Of a DNA stretch of 64,000 bases, positions 11,046-24,544 are shown in pieces. This stretch comes from Pyrocephalus nanus (Eukaryota > Chordata > Aves > Passeriformes > Tyrannidae), in contig CM076260.1 in the NCBI GenBank assembly GCA_038380795.1, positions 28,058,634-28,122,633 of the forward strand. Reading direction: 5' to 3'. The notes beneath the pieces were generated by a model, which made no database searches, was not told where the DNA came from, and saw only the letters and a program-made list of their open reading frames with translations. The position numbers and the translations under genes are program-made. Within the stretch, counting starts at the first letter, position 1; each line of letters starts with the position of its first letter.

Positions 11046-12639
11046 CACCAGAAAATTAAATTTTCAGGTTTTAATTACACCTGGGTCATTGCAAAAAAAT
11101 GTAAGGTTGTGAGCCCTGGCAACTGTTATTTTCCATGGAGCATGAGACAGATGTGAAATTTTCTTCAATTTACTAACCCAGTGGTTTTCAAATCCGATGT
11201 GTCCCGCCTAGAGCGAATCAATGATTATTGCATCATGAAAATTAGCAGTCCTAAGCAGTAAAAATTACTGTGTGCAAAGATGATTTGCAAATACCTATGC
11301 TTTACAACCTGCATCATAGCTCCCACTATGTAAACTACAAGTGTGGGCTCCTGTTGTCAGTCTGCAGTCTAAACTTAGACTGAATCTAAAATTATCTCCT
11401 AAAACTGAAAACAGCCCTCAGACCTATTTCAGCTGATACTATAAAATCCTCACGATTCTTTCCTTACAAAACTTTCTTGGAACCATGGTAGCTGGCTTTC
11501 TCATTTTGGATATCTGACTTTATCTTCATAAACTCAGTTGGACCAGGTTTTGCCTTTCTTTTTATCACTAAGAGAATTTTTTATGCAATATTCATATGAA
11601 TTCTTTTAGAAACAATGATGATACCACCCATATCAAGTAACACACTTTGCTACTGGCTTATTATACATTTCTTCAAGTGCTCCATGCTTACCAAACAGTC
11701 AAGTTTCCATACAGTCCCTTTCTATAGGTAGCTCAGGTAGTGAGGAGTTATGATGCTTTGTGCAGTGTATAATTTAAAGAAAAATCTTCCAAATTAGTCT
11801 GAAAGTTACCATGAATCATAAGAATTTTCACAACAATAGCCTTGCGACACACTTCTTGTTCACTCTATTCAACTGTCATATACACATTCCACAAGAAATA
11901 AAAGCACATTAGTGAGCAGAGTAGTTTATAGTTGCATTATGATGGGCCTAAATTTAATATTGCTTGCACAAATATTAAAATTTAAATTAAAAATATTGTT
12001 CTTGGAAAGTTTCAGTAATAAGAATTAAAACATAACTAGAATCAGTAGCTCAGCAAGAGCACATAATACCCGTGAAGTGGTAAAACATTCGAGGAAACTT
12101 TCCATCCATGTTTTTTTGCGATAGAACGCTATCTGTGACTTTAGCTTGTGATATCTCTTTTTTAATAGCTCTTTGTCATTCAGACTATGTGCTTTCTATC
12201 TCCAGGAATCCCTATACTGGCACCTGCAAAGTCTTGCTGGCAGAGGAACCATCTTTGCCTGAATATAGATGTTTCAACAAGAAATTAGGAAATATAACAC
12301 AGGAATAGTAAGCATATTATTTTCTTGAAAAGTAGCAAAGACTATGTATATACAGCCAGATGACTAATTTTATTATGTTACATTATTTATTTTGGAGCAG
12401 ATCTGTATTTTACCTTGTTTTTAGGTATCAGTAAGAAGTCATAAACTGATTATTAAATTAATAGAGTTAAGGTTATCAGGAAGAAATGGGAGCCTTACCT
12501 ATTTTATTTTCCTAGTCTGAAACATAGCATTTATTCAAAATCTTTCATTGAATACCTCTTCTTTACCCCTTTCACCCCTCCCCCATTTAAAGAAGAACAC
12601 TTTTTTTACATGATTTCATAGCCCTCTGCAACGGTGCTC
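11046..12639. other. Unassigned AT-rich sequence
   Basis: No recognised gene. A fragment at 11179-11192 (cagtggttttcaaa) looks like a hAT-type terminus but has no partner. A 102-nt segment at 12206-12307 has exon-like borders and is listed as a finding. Confidence 0.35.
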
Positions 12640-13440
12640 TACTGAGTTACATTTTGTTTGTCTATCTGGAATCTGGCTTCTTTCCTGCAAAGCTGCTTTT
12701 TATCTGGTGGGTCCCCAGCTTTTCTTCTTGCATGGTGCTATTGTGTCCCAGCAGCAAGATCTTACATTTGCTTTTGTTGAACTATATCTTTCTTTCTGCG
12801 CATTTATCCAGCTCATTCAATAACTTTGAATACCAGATGTACTCTCTGCTGTATTAGCCATTTACTCCAACTTAATATCACCTGCAGACTCACTGATGGC
12901 ATCTTTGTCTTATCTCCCAGACCATTGATACCAATGTTAACAGCCTGAATGATGTCACTACTAACTTGCCATCAACTGGATAATAAATCTTTTAGCCCTG
13001 TGGTCCAGTCAGTTTTCTACCTACTTTGCAGCCCACATTTTACAGGTCTGGATAAAAGAACACAGTGGAAGACCATGCCTTGTTTAAAACAGAATACAGA
13101 TTATCCACTGCTGTTCTTTTGCACTGAGCCAATCATTTCATCATATGAAGGTATTACATAGCTTCAGATTTTGCTTGGCCTAGGTAAATCCATATTGGCT
13201 GTTCCAAGTCACCTTCATGTTCTTCATTGCCTCAAAAAGGATTTACAGGAGGATTTTTCTGGGATTAATCTTCCCAAAGACAGAAGTTACTTCTGTAATT
13301 CCCCTAATCCTTTTAATTGCCCTTCCAGAAGAAGGGGGTGATATTTTCCTTTTTTTGAATCTTAAGGACTGTTACCATTTATGATGACCCTTCAGAAAGG
13401 CTAAACAAGGGCCTTGCAGTGCAGAAGGTCAGCTCCCTCA
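12640..13440 (-). mobile_element. Decayed CR1 LINE, ORF2 reverse-transcriptase part
   Basis: On the minus strand this follows the order of the CR1 ORF2 reverse-transcriptase region. It begins with gatgtatctgagggagctga and an N-Y-R motif (13290-13300, from the N-Y-R-P-V-S-L block). Next come segments like tgatgaaatgattggctcag and gagatggtctgggag-type relics, and then the position of the catalytic F-A-D-D box at 12879-12890. That box now reads S-A-G-D, so both the F and the first catalytic D are lost. The copy is heavily mutated, with deletions and stops, and clearly ancient. Similar but weaker sequence may extend right to about 13570. Short plus-strand ORFs here (for example at 12654 and 12949) are shadows. 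Confidence 0.75.
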
Positions 13441-16400
13441 GATACATCCATCTGATCTCAAAGCCAGTTATTAAGTGTTTTCTAAATATGTCTTCCTCTG
13501 CACTGGGGTAATGCTTCCTTCCTCGAGACTCTGACAACGGCTCAGGGACTTGAAAGATTTGAGGGTGCACTTACACACCTTACAATGTCCTGACTAGAAA
13601 AAAATATATTGACGTTAAGTCAGAAGCCAAATAATAACATTATCTGAAACCATTTCAGCAAGGGGTTCTATTAAGGCCTTCCTTGTCATTAGGTGTCTCA
13701 CAGGAGATGTACTGACACAAACCATCCTTTGCCTCTGTTCTTTTTCAAGATGGGATGGGGCTGATAGGCGAGATAAACATCTCTGAAACACAGTATTAAC
13801 CTGAATACCTACATCATTGTTATCCCAGAGAGTTTGTCTCACACATAGAAAAAATACTTGGGAATCATCAGATCAGTAGTATTTTGACTCAGAGTCAGTC
13901 TCTGCAAGCTCATGTTGACTAGGTGTGTTTAAATTCTCATTGAGGAGAGAAAAATACAGATTGGTGCACCATCTGGGAAAGACGGGTGACACCTGCTCTG
14001 AGGGGTGGACACATAAAAAGAAGGAAGGCTGCAGAATAATATGGTCACATTTTATACCTGTCTCAGAGAGCTATCAGCTATCTGGAGGAAATAGTCATTT
14101 TGATACATTTCATCTGTCTTTTTCAGGTAGGAAAGTCAGTTTGTCAGATGACAGCCTTTCCTTGCTGATGTAGTTGTATTCACCCTCCTTAAATGCACGG
14201 TAAGGAGTTGGAGATTTGTCAGTTAAATATAAGACATTGTTATGACTCTTGATGACATGTGCAATAACACAACTTACCTAGGGTGTTAAAAGTCATCTCT
14301 CTGCCAAGGATGTGAAGTGACACAGTGCTCATTCCACTGCTGGTTTTGCCTCTCCTGTAATTGATATTTTTACCACAACCGTACCAGTGACACTACTTTG
14401 CACCTTCTATACAGCTTTCATCCAGGTCATGTGAAAACTTTGAGAGGCACTATCATATTTATAGTGAAAGGAGAAAAAATTAAAAAAGAAATTACTCCAC
14501 TAAATATCCACCTCAAAAATGCCAATCTTATCTAGTCGGTATTTAGTTAAACAGTATTCTCAGACACAGCAAGGACAGACTTTTACCTTCAATGCCAATG
14601 TTTTAACATTTAAATCCTAGCAGAAAAACCTCAGTTGAGATCTGAAAGTGTCTGTAAATACTGAGTTTATTGCAGCTGTTCGTGTCCCAGAGATATTTTT
14701 GAGAATGTAAAAAATGTTCTGTTTTGAAAATGGTACCTTAAGTGTTGAGAGAAAACCTTAACCTGAAGAATGAACATGCTTTCCCTTAAAAAAAATATTA
14801 AAATATTTCATAAGATTATAGTAATGAGAAATCAAAAGATCTTTTCTTGGTTAATGCTGTCTGATAGATACATCCTTGTTCACTGCCATTAAAGTAATTG
14901 GAAAACTTCAGCTGATTCCCATAGGAGGTGAAAGTAGCTTTTGTACAATAGTGGAAAAATAGTCACGAGAGAATGGAATTGACTTCCTAGAAGGAGGAAA
15001 ATCATACCTGGAATAAACCTGCATGTTTACTGAGAATGGCCTGACTTTGAACATGTATCTCTAACTTCTAATTAGGCATTAAAGGAAAAAGTTGCAGAAT
15101 CTACTTTCTGTATAAGAAGTAAATGGCAAATGAATTCCCAAGAGAAAGAGGAAACCTGAGCTTTAGAGATCTGAATGCTCATTCTCTTTTAGAGGAAAAT
15201 CACATCTTTTTGCTGTCTAAGCTGAGCCATTATGTGAAACAGGAAGAACAACAGCTCGAAGACACTGTGCAGTGCAGTCAGCTCCATGCATGACTTTTGC
15301 TGCCTGAGTTATTTTTACTTTCTGTGTTAAATATCTTTCAGATATAACATGAAACACCTAAACTTCTTAGAGACATTTTGAGCTTATACTGAGTATCATT
15401 TGTTATTAAATTTAGTTGTTTGATTTTTTTGCTCTTTCAAAACCACTAAGATCATTCAGATTGATAAAAAAAAAATTCTGTCTTTAATTGAATATTTTCT
15501 TTATTAAATTTGAGCTCTATTGGAGAGGTAAAGTACAAATTTTAAGGGTAACAAAGAATAAAGCTTGGAAATTACAGATAAAATATCATGATGAAAGACA
15601 TTAGACTTATGACAAGCAGAATTAAGAAACTCTGCTTGAAATTGGTACTTTCTGTTCGTTCTGCTTGGGCTTCCTTTGCTCAGCAATGTTTTGGGGAAGA
15701 TGAATGTCAAAGACAAGAGCAACCCTATTGATTTCACAGACTGACATTAACTCACATTTTGCTATTGAGTTTTAATTTCACTTCTCTTTAAAATGAGCAA
15801 AGAAAAAAGGTTAGAGGCAAGGTAGGTACACTGAATTAGGCACTTGAATTTTGATATCAGAATTTTTTTGAAACATTTTATAAATGTTGTAACTCTTTTC
15901 TGATGCAAACATTTGTCAAATGTAAAAGACCACAGTGTGCCACACAGCAGACAAACGTTTACATTTTTTAAACTAAATGACACAATAAGCATACAACGTC
16001 ATGTCTAGTGTAATTTCATTTGAATGGTGCCCCTTAGCAACACTTGGGAACAGCTACATAAAAGGCAGAAAAAAATATGGAAACTTCTTTCTGACTGATT
16101 AAACAGCTTTCCATTAAGAAAAATACAACACTTTATTCTGAGTACGGATCAATCTACTCAGAGGTAAAGTGGTTTCTTGAAATATAAAAGAAAGTAAAAG
16201 CCTATTTTACTATTGGACTGCTTCTATTTATGCCAAAGCAAATGCCAAAGACAGTATGAGGGGGAGTCATTTTGACACTTAAATAATCTCTGATAATAAT
16301 AAGAAGAACAGCAATGTTGAAATTATTATTCAGATATGAGTACTGTTGGTTTGAAGAAAAAATATACCCCAGATATACCAGGAAAGAGGTACACAATGTA

Positions 16401-19400
16401 CTAGAGCACAGGGACCTTGTATAAACTGAGAAACAGAAGCAATTTGGTATAAGGCCAAGAGAGCAAGTAATTAGTTTTTCCAAATTATTTTCTGGTAGAT
16501 ACATTTCATCTTTCAAGATCTAGTTAACCATCAGTTTAGTAAACTCTATTTTGTTTTTATTTTTCCTCAAATTAGACCTATAAGACCATGTGTTTCACTA
16601 TTGCTTATATTATTTATCACATGGACAAGTATTCCATGATTTTTCACAGTTTTTTCTGTGTGTGCTGTCTTCCCAAATTTGCAAGTTAATCCATGAAAAT
16701 TGATCCTCAGCTTATTTACCTTTACAAACACAAGGTAATTCAACTATATATATTACTTAGTTCCAGTCTTTACTGTACTTCTAATATAGTTCTGGATAGA
16801 CAGAGATAACTTTATTTCCAGGTATATGGAAACAACATCAAAAACTTTGATAAATTGTGAAAATGCCTTTCAATTTCAAGCTTAATGATACTTACATGCT
16901 AAAAACTGCAGTAAAAGACTCTTGTAGTTGCAAAGCAAAGTACTCAAAAGTTAGAATAGGTTAGAATGATGTAATCTGTGAAATCTTAAATTATGTTCTT
17001 TTGCATAGGCAGTATAATACAGTTTTTAATTAGATGATCATAAACTGTTCTGTCCATGAGAGCCTTGCATCATTCAGTACTCATGATTTAGAGTGTTCAG
17101 TAAATAGGTGGCTATTCAATATTTTGTTTCCTAGTTATTATTCATTGTGTAGCCTTAGGTCACTGTTCAAATGCCATTGGGGAGACAGAATTATTGGTTT
17201 CCTCATGTTTTATTTGGTGGCAGTGATCATTATAGCATTTAACACTTCAAAAATAGTAATTAATTTGCTTTCATGAAACTCTTACGAAGTGAGGGTATTA
17301 TTCCTGTTTAAGAGGTGGGGAGCTGAAACACAGAGATATCAATGACTGAAGCTTATGAACAATTTGAGATTTCTAAAACCTGTTTTCTTAGAAAGATGTA
17401 GACTTTCTTTTATTCAAAACATAAATCTCATTTATTTCAGGTGCAGTGGAAGGTGTGCATTGCTGCAAAAGCGGGGTCTAGGGCTAGGGATCAAGTGGTG
17501 AAGTACAGATGCCTACATTGCAGAAAATGATAGTTGAATTAGTTATCCTTGACTCTTTTTACAGTCAGTGGAGAGACTTTCAAGGTTTAATTAATCTCTA
17601 GATAAATAAGTTCAATGCTACAAATGCCTATTTTTCTCTGTCTCTTGTAGTCTCTGATAGTTCAAGGGTCAGTACAGCCTCACCTTATCATCATAACCCA
17701 CCTCCTCATCTTAATGCTCACTCCTATTAACTTTCTTATTCTAATACATTGTATTATGGTTTTGTATTACAATGCTGTATGTTCACTTCCTTTTGTGGAG
17801 AGAGAGAAGGAAAGCTGATAGACCACATATGTTCTGTACTCTCAGATTCTCACCTTATACAATACTTGTTGGTATTCAATACTAGCAAGAAGGAAAGTAA
17901 TTCACAATGCTAACTTGGAGCATAATTTCTGTGAATGGAAGGAGTGAAGTAGTTCTCTAAAAGGATTTAGTGAATTTGCTGCTCACCATAAAAATGAACA
18001 TTATGACTGGACTAACACATGCTTTCTCATAACTTAAAGGGAGGAGGTAGCTTTTCATGGTAAGAAACACTTCCTTGATTGCATGATGCACAGACTGAAG
18101 CTAGGTCTGTATAAAAGCTGCATAAAATTATTCAAAATAATCTAAAACCTTTATTTAAATTCAACATAAATTTTATTTCAATAAAATCTATACCTCTATA
18201 GGATCATAATTTCTCAGTTTGCCTATTTCTAGGAAATAAATATCTAATTTCATGGTTTATATTTGATTAAGCCGGTTGCAATGTTTAGTTCTATAAGCCT
18301 CTTGTTATATCAGATATTTGAAACCTAGAAGGTGGTCTTAAATGTTACAGAACCTGGTCTCAAAATCCAATCATTGTTTGCAATTAACTGTTACATTAAC
18401 CACATGGTTAGTTTTCTGCCTGTCTACTATGACTTGCCAATTGGTGGAGCTAATGGAACAATCAAAAGTTACCTTTCTTATGTTAAACAGCAGTTTTTAG
18501 GGCAACCATGAATGATAGATGTGATTTATTCCAGACCGATGCACCCCATTCTTTTTTTTTAATTTACAGTTGGAGAAAATACCTCTCACATGATAAAAAT
18601 TGGAACACATCTGCTGAAGACTGAGTGACAGAGGTCCCTTGATGAACAAACATGCAAAGCATATCATCACTCAATAGTGCAGAAAACTGAGGAAATACAG
18701 GGTCTTACCATGAAACAAATAGTGTGATCTGTGAATAAGCAAATGGAAATGTTTTCCTTTGTTCTGGACTTTTTGTCTTGATAACTTTCGCAAGACACAT
18801 GCATCTCTTTTATTGGATTCTAATTTTTATTCTAACATAAGTACTGGAAAATGAAAATTTAACAGAGCGTAGAACCTTCAGATACTTAGTGGCTTATATA
18901 AATACAGATAAATGACACATAAGTTCAGCCCAAATATTCTTTTGAATGCTTTATTGAAATAAATATTTAACTCTTCAAAACAGGAGAGATTCTAAGTTCA
19001 AATATTTAGGTTAGAAAATAGTTTAATGAAACCATAAATAATCTTGTTGCATTCAAGTAAAAAAAAACCCAAACAGCTGAACAAAAACAACCAAAAAAAG
19101 CCCAACAACCTCCTCCAAAATATTGTATAAAAGTGTAAAAAATATTCACCCTAAAGAAGGAAAAGAAAAAAGATCTTACACATTGAAGCATTTAGATTAT
19201 CCTGTGATCTGGGGTTAAATATAATTAAGACTGTTCCCTAGATATGCAGAAACATTTTATCTGTATTAATTCCCCTATGCTTCAGTATTTCATTGACCCA
19301 CCTTGCTCCCAGTTAAATAAAAGACCGTTAGAGTGTATACTTAAGGAACACAAAGAGGCAACTCACCTTTCTGTAGTAGAAATTAATATGTAGGTGCTGA

Positions 19401-19858
19401 TAAAAAGCTGGTAAAAGATTATCAGAAGTTCAAAGGATATCTCCAACTTGAAAGAGAGTGGTTTTCTTGTTGGAGCTGGAAAATACCATGAGCATTTCTC
19501 TCCAGACTTCAGAGAATATCAAGCTTATTTTGCTTTGATGCTTTTAGTACTTTTATTCATGTATGAATAACAAAATTAATTTGGGAGACTAAGTGGATTT
19601 AGTATACATTTATACTTGAGCTGTAAGAGAGCTTGATTAGCCAATGACAACCTATTTATATTTTGAACTCACACTTTGGTTGAGACACAATTTGATGTTA
19701 ATAAAATGTCTTAATTATAATACGAGTTATCTGAAAATAAAACTATGTCTACTATGCTTGTATATGTTCACAGCAAATAAAGCCAAAATTTATCCTAATT
19801 TTTATATGAGGAAAGGAATCTATAATTTTCTTGAACTATATTTTTAATTCTATTTACA

Positions 19859-19880
19859 TGAACAATAATTTTATTGTTCA
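19859..19880. repeat. Perfect 10-bp inverted repeat, 2-base spacer
   Basis: Arms tgaacaataa and ttattgttca flank tt. AT-rich; it could extrude as a small cruciform. No repeat family recognised. Confidence 0.8.
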
Positions 19881-21719
19881 CCAACAAAACCAAACAGCTG
19901 TTAAATCAATAACACATAAGAGTTCTATGAATGCTTTGGTGAATATTGGAAATAGTGTTCTGGTGTGTCTAATCAGTTACTGAAGGGCAAAGCAGTATGG
20001 GACTACACTAAAGAAGTAATTATAGTCTGTTACAGTTGTAACAGAATTTAGAGCACATAATTTTTGGATTATAGGGCTGTACAGTTGTGAATGATCAGAA
20101 AGACCATAGTGATCCTGAGGAGAGTGGAAATTTCAAAGAATCATTTAAAGTGCTTTCACATGAATATGACATATTACATGGCTAAATCTTAAAAATGTAC
20201 CCCAAAGTACTGAGAGACACAAAAGGATTATCTGCTCTATCTGTAACAGAAAATCAAAATTCCAACTGCAGTTGAGCACGTACACTATCTCTTCATATTG
20301 CATCAACAGACATATGAACTGTATTATTTTCAGAAAATTATGTAGAAAGTTCTTCTGCAAAGATAATTTCTAGTACTTAGCCTGTGCTGATCATGAGAGG
20401 TTATGTTTAAGATAACTACAGCAATAACAGAGGTTTCTCCGTGTAGTGAGAATATTAAGCAACAATTTACATTTGAACTGTTCGGATAAGTCCCTTACAT
20501 TTTGAATAGGTTTAAGTAGATCAATCTTACTGATTCAGACTATATACTCTGAATGTTTTAATATTAATTTGAGTACATCAAACTGTCATGAGTGGGTGGT
20601 TTATACACTGGGTGACTTATAGAGGAATTCATGACAGGGACTTGGAATAAAGGGAATGTCATCTCACTACTACTCCTATTTTTAAGGTAGGATGGTAAAA
20701 TGAATGGGCAGAAAATATGATAGTGCCTCAAATCACAGTCATTTGCTTTGAACCATTCCGAAGTTTAAGGCAGCAATTAAAAAACTTCTTTTTATAAGTA
20801 TGAAAACAAAATGTCTACAAATATCCATGACAATTACTTCTGAGCATAACATAGATTTTGGTGTCACGGTTTTGGTGCTACATGTATTCTGAATGTGAGC
20901 TGAACTGCTCCTTGACTTGTCGAGGGACTTAATCGTACTGAGTCTTAGCTGATAATCAGATATGGCCTGCATAGGGTTGGTTTCTAACTTAGAGTAGCTA
21001 TGTTACCTAGAATCTCTGACTAAACAGAAAAAATTACCCTTTAGTCTGCAACATTACAGCTAAAAGAACATTTTCATCGCAGTAATAATGCTATAGATCA
21101 TTTTCATGGGGGGAGATAATATATATATTCAGTTATTAAATACTTTTATCTCTGTATTGCTACATTTACACCAGATTTTGTATTTATTGTGGCTCATTTG
21201 ATTTCACAGCATTGTTTGTCTATGCATATATCTCTTCTATTATAATAAAAAAACCAAACTTTGGGGGAGACAAGAAATCCTTATTTCCATTTGTCTCCAA
21301 GTAGACTGCCATAAGCATTATGAAGACTGTGGATTCAGGACTTTTGTGGGAAACAAAAAGAAAAGGCTTATTTCAAACTGTTATGCAGGCTTAGGCACAA
21401 CAGATGCATTTCTTTGGGGTGTTCATGAATTCCTAACTCAAAGAAGAACTGAATTCAAATAAACAGTGTGGTTCATCAGTAGAATAAACTATAAATATTT
21501 CTCATCCAAAAGAAGTTTGAGACTAGTATTTAAAAATGTTAATTACCTTCAGTTAATTGGCAATCCAAAGCTGAACTTCAATGACACAGTGTTGATTTAC
21601 TTCCATAGAGCATCTGGTTTATAACACAGCAGTTTACACAACAATACATTTATGCAGAGCCTGTTTCCTGAAGACCTTACCCTGGAAAAATACTTCAAAA
21701 AGCAATGAGCATCATAGGA

Positions 21720-21780
21720 AAAAAAACCCAAACCAATCAACCAAACAAACCCCACCAAATAACAACAGCATAACAAAACA
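21720..21780. repeat. A/C-rich low-complexity patch
   Basis: Irregular run of caaa, ccaa and aacaa units. Confidence 0.7.
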
Positions 21781-21941
21781 GTGTCTTTTTCTTCAGAAGT
21801 CTGTTTCTGTTTGAGGGAAAAATCAATAATTTAGCAGCACTTTCAATTAAAATACTGTGTTCAGGCAATTCTGGTCTGTTAGAGATTTATCAGGCCTCTT
21901 ACCATCAAGATGATACTCATAAGGCAGTTATAGATGTGATA

Positions 21942-22861
21942 TGTTGCCGCACAAAAGGGGCAGATTTCCTTGAACCTTTTGTGTTTGATCAGTCTATCAG
22001 TACCCTCAGGAAAGATAAGATTCTCGTGACCTACCAATATGTCAGTGCCCTGTTAAGGGTACCCTACTGAACACCCCATTGTATAGGAGGGTTGCTCAAC
22101 TAACCTTTTCAGCATTACAAGCTGACAGCATCCTTAGTCTTTGTCAAGTATTTTATCCACTGCTAGCAGCTGCCAGCGTCCTTTAAGGACTCACACTAAA
22201 AGTTTACTAATAACACACTTTATTAACAAATACAGAAGATATTAGTGACAAGTCAAGTTTCAGAGATTGCTGCTGATTGTCACCAACCACAGGCAAGCTC
22301 TAATGACCAGTAAAAGCTAGGTTGAGATGATCATTCAGCAGACATAGAGTATGGTTCTTACCCACTGGGTGTCCCTATAGGGGAGGAGGCAGGTTCAGCC
22401 CATCAACTGAATCCAGAAGTTACAATGGAATCTTCTCTGACCTTCATTCCCAACTAATTTATGTTATTTTCTTTTGAAGGAGGGGAAATGGTAAAGTTAC
22501 AGTTGATGTCATTTGGTTTTTAGGTGGAGTCTGAGTGACTTTAGTCATTAGCATATGCAGGCCATGAAAAGTAATATGTATTTTTGAGTTAATGAAGCAA
22601 AGTTCAGCTTTGTATTATTGCCTGGATCATTTGATCCTTTGACTTAGATGACATTAACTGCATTGTTTTTGATGGAGCATAAGCACAACACTTCTGTGTT
22701 GCTCCATCTTTTGTTTCATATCTGCGTTGATTTCAGTGGGGCATTGCACCTTTGTTTCACTCCATTCTTTGTTTCATCCCTCCCTTAGAGCAGTTCACCA
22801 AGCTTCTTCAGTGTTCTGCTCCTAAGGTGTGCAGTTTGTCCCTCGTGTACTATAGCCAACA
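21942..22861 (-). mobile_element. Possible ERV LTR, minus strand
   Basis: On the minus strand the right end reads TGTTGGCTATAGTACACGAG. A poly(A)-type signal TTAATAAAGTG lies at about plus 22213-22228, and the left end (plus tgttgccgcac) gives a CA terminus. The whole would be about 920 bp. The segment is less AT-rich than its surroundings and contains its own 58-bp imperfect duplication. No clear TATA box or target duplication was found, and the family is not recognised. This is the least certain of the LTR calls. Confidence 0.35.
22689..22777. repeat. 58-bp-spaced imperfect direct repeat
   Basis: The segment beginning at 22689 (ending ttttgtttcat) recurs at 22747 (ending tctttgtttcat) with several substitutions, at a spacing of 58 bases. 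It lies inside the possible LTR. Confidence 0.6.
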
Positions 22862-24083
22862 CATGCAATCCTTATTGCTGAACTTTGTTTTTTGGTCCCA
22901 GGCATGCACTAAATTTCTGCCATGTTCTTGATGTTTTTTTACACCTCTGGTTTTCTTTTATATAAAATTCTTCGTAGGGATTATTAAATTTTGTTGTTAT
23001 TTTTCTCACTGAAAGTGGGTATTTTGACCAAAGAAATGTTGGTAAATTAAACATTTACTTTAAAGCTTTAAAGCTTCACACCAAGAAGGTGCAGAAGTAT
23101 TGGTCCTTACCCTCTGTAAATTCTATTCCTCCACAGGGAGCACTCTAATGATTATTCAATGCCTTTCCTTTCTATTTTTCCAGCCAAGTTGAATTGAAAA
23201 CCATTACGTAACACTAACATAGTTAGAATTATCTGCATGAAGAAATGGCCCTTGATATTTTTTCATAATTTGTTTTTCCTTTTTTATTTTATGACTTTGT
23301 CCTATAATCTGTAAATCTCAAGCACACATCATTTCCTTTACTTTGAGCCTTTGTTGTTCAATATACTTTCAAATGTCCCATTATAAAACATTTTCATGTG
23401 TTCAGAAAGACTGACTACACCAAGGAAATAACATATTTTCCTACATTTTGCACAAAATTTTCTTTAAATATTGATAAAACTGGTAGCATATAAAAATTAA
23501 AAGTTGGGAAATACCAGTTTGTGTTATTTTTTTGTTGCTGTTTTAATGTGCAAGTAAGTATTAACTACACACTACACTCCTGTGCCTTACAGTCTTTCTA
23601 CCATTCACTTTTTTTTTTTTTTTTTTTACTGTTTGTGTAGATAGTAAAAAGAAGGGTCTAGAATGGTTTTAAAGGAAAAAAAATCAACAATGTTTTACTT
23701 ACAATTTCAGATCAAATTGTGCCGGTACTACGAGATCCATGTGAGCATATTTATTCAGGAAAGCTGAGAGCTGATGCCCTAAGCGGTGCTTCATTTTATG
23801 GGGATTTATTTTTATCCCTTTGATTACTTTTAAAAGTAAACTACCCATACACCAATATACTTATTAAAGGACCGATCCTGAAAACTGTATATTCACATGT
23901 TTATATTTTTTCACTTAGCACAGCCCTATTTATGACACTCCTACAAGAATCAAGTTACAGGGAACCAAGAGGTCATCTTATATAGTGTCCCTAAATAAAG
24001 ATTTTCCACAAGGAATCTCTGAAATTGAAAAGCAACAAATGCCAGTATCTCAAAGGAATATTTCTACAGTAAACCTATTCAAA
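22862..24083. other. Unassigned AT-rich sequence
   Basis: No recognised gene or TE. Contains a T19 run at 23609-23627. Confidence 0.4.
23609..23627. repeat. Poly(T) run, 19 bases
   Basis: Uninterrupted T run. Confidence 0.85.
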
Positions 24084-24134
24084 ATGTTTCTGCATGTTTC
24101 TGCAAAATAGAATATTCTGCAAAATAGAATATTC
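24084..24134. repeat. Nested exact tandem duplications (10 bp x2, 17 bp x2)
   Basis: atgtttctgc occurs twice in tandem (24084-24103). It is followed by two exact copies of tgcaaaatagaatattc (24101-24117, 24118-24134). Exact identity suggests recent slippage. Each 17-bp unit carries agaatattct, a palindrome of the heat-shock-element form nGAAnnTTCn. Confidence 0.85.
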
Positions 24135-24544
24135 TGTAAGTATACAGGAAAGGTATATAATTATAAAAGTAATAAGAATAGCAAGTCATTACTCATATAT
24201 TTAAACAAAACCCCACAAAGCTACAGATCTGAAAAAAAAAAGTTTCCACAGAACTACCTACCAATCACCTGACTGTCCTCTTTTGATTCTATAATGAATT
24301 TAACTGAGCTCAAAAACCCCCATAATTATTTAAAAATCCCCTTCATCTTAATTCTGAACAGCTTCTGGTGACTATTTTGATAGAATTTTACTAATTAGTA
24401 ATTCTAGTTATCTAATAGAAGGAAATTCCGGGACAATTTTAAATCTGAAGAAAATTTTGAAGACTTTCTGGTTGTTTGGGCTTTTGGGTTTTTTTTATTT
24501 CCAGTTTATTGTAGTAGGTAAGAAAAAGAGATCTAATTTTTCAG

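Larger units (their letters stand above)
13441..21941. other. Long AT-rich region without recognised genes
   Basis: About 8.5 kb of unique-looking sequence. ORFs of up to 104 codons occur on both strands but show no family resemblance. Small features include a perfect 15-base palindrome at 17742-17756 (taataca/tgtatta), the palindrome at 19859-19880, and an A/C-rich patch at 21720-21780. A splice-like pair at 14126/14200 is listed as a finding. Confidence 0.4.

Noticed and set aside
11179..11192. cagtggttttcaaa resembling a hAT/MER5-type terminal inverted repeat
   Set aside because: No matching inverted end or 8-bp duplication was found nearby, and 14 bases are not enough.
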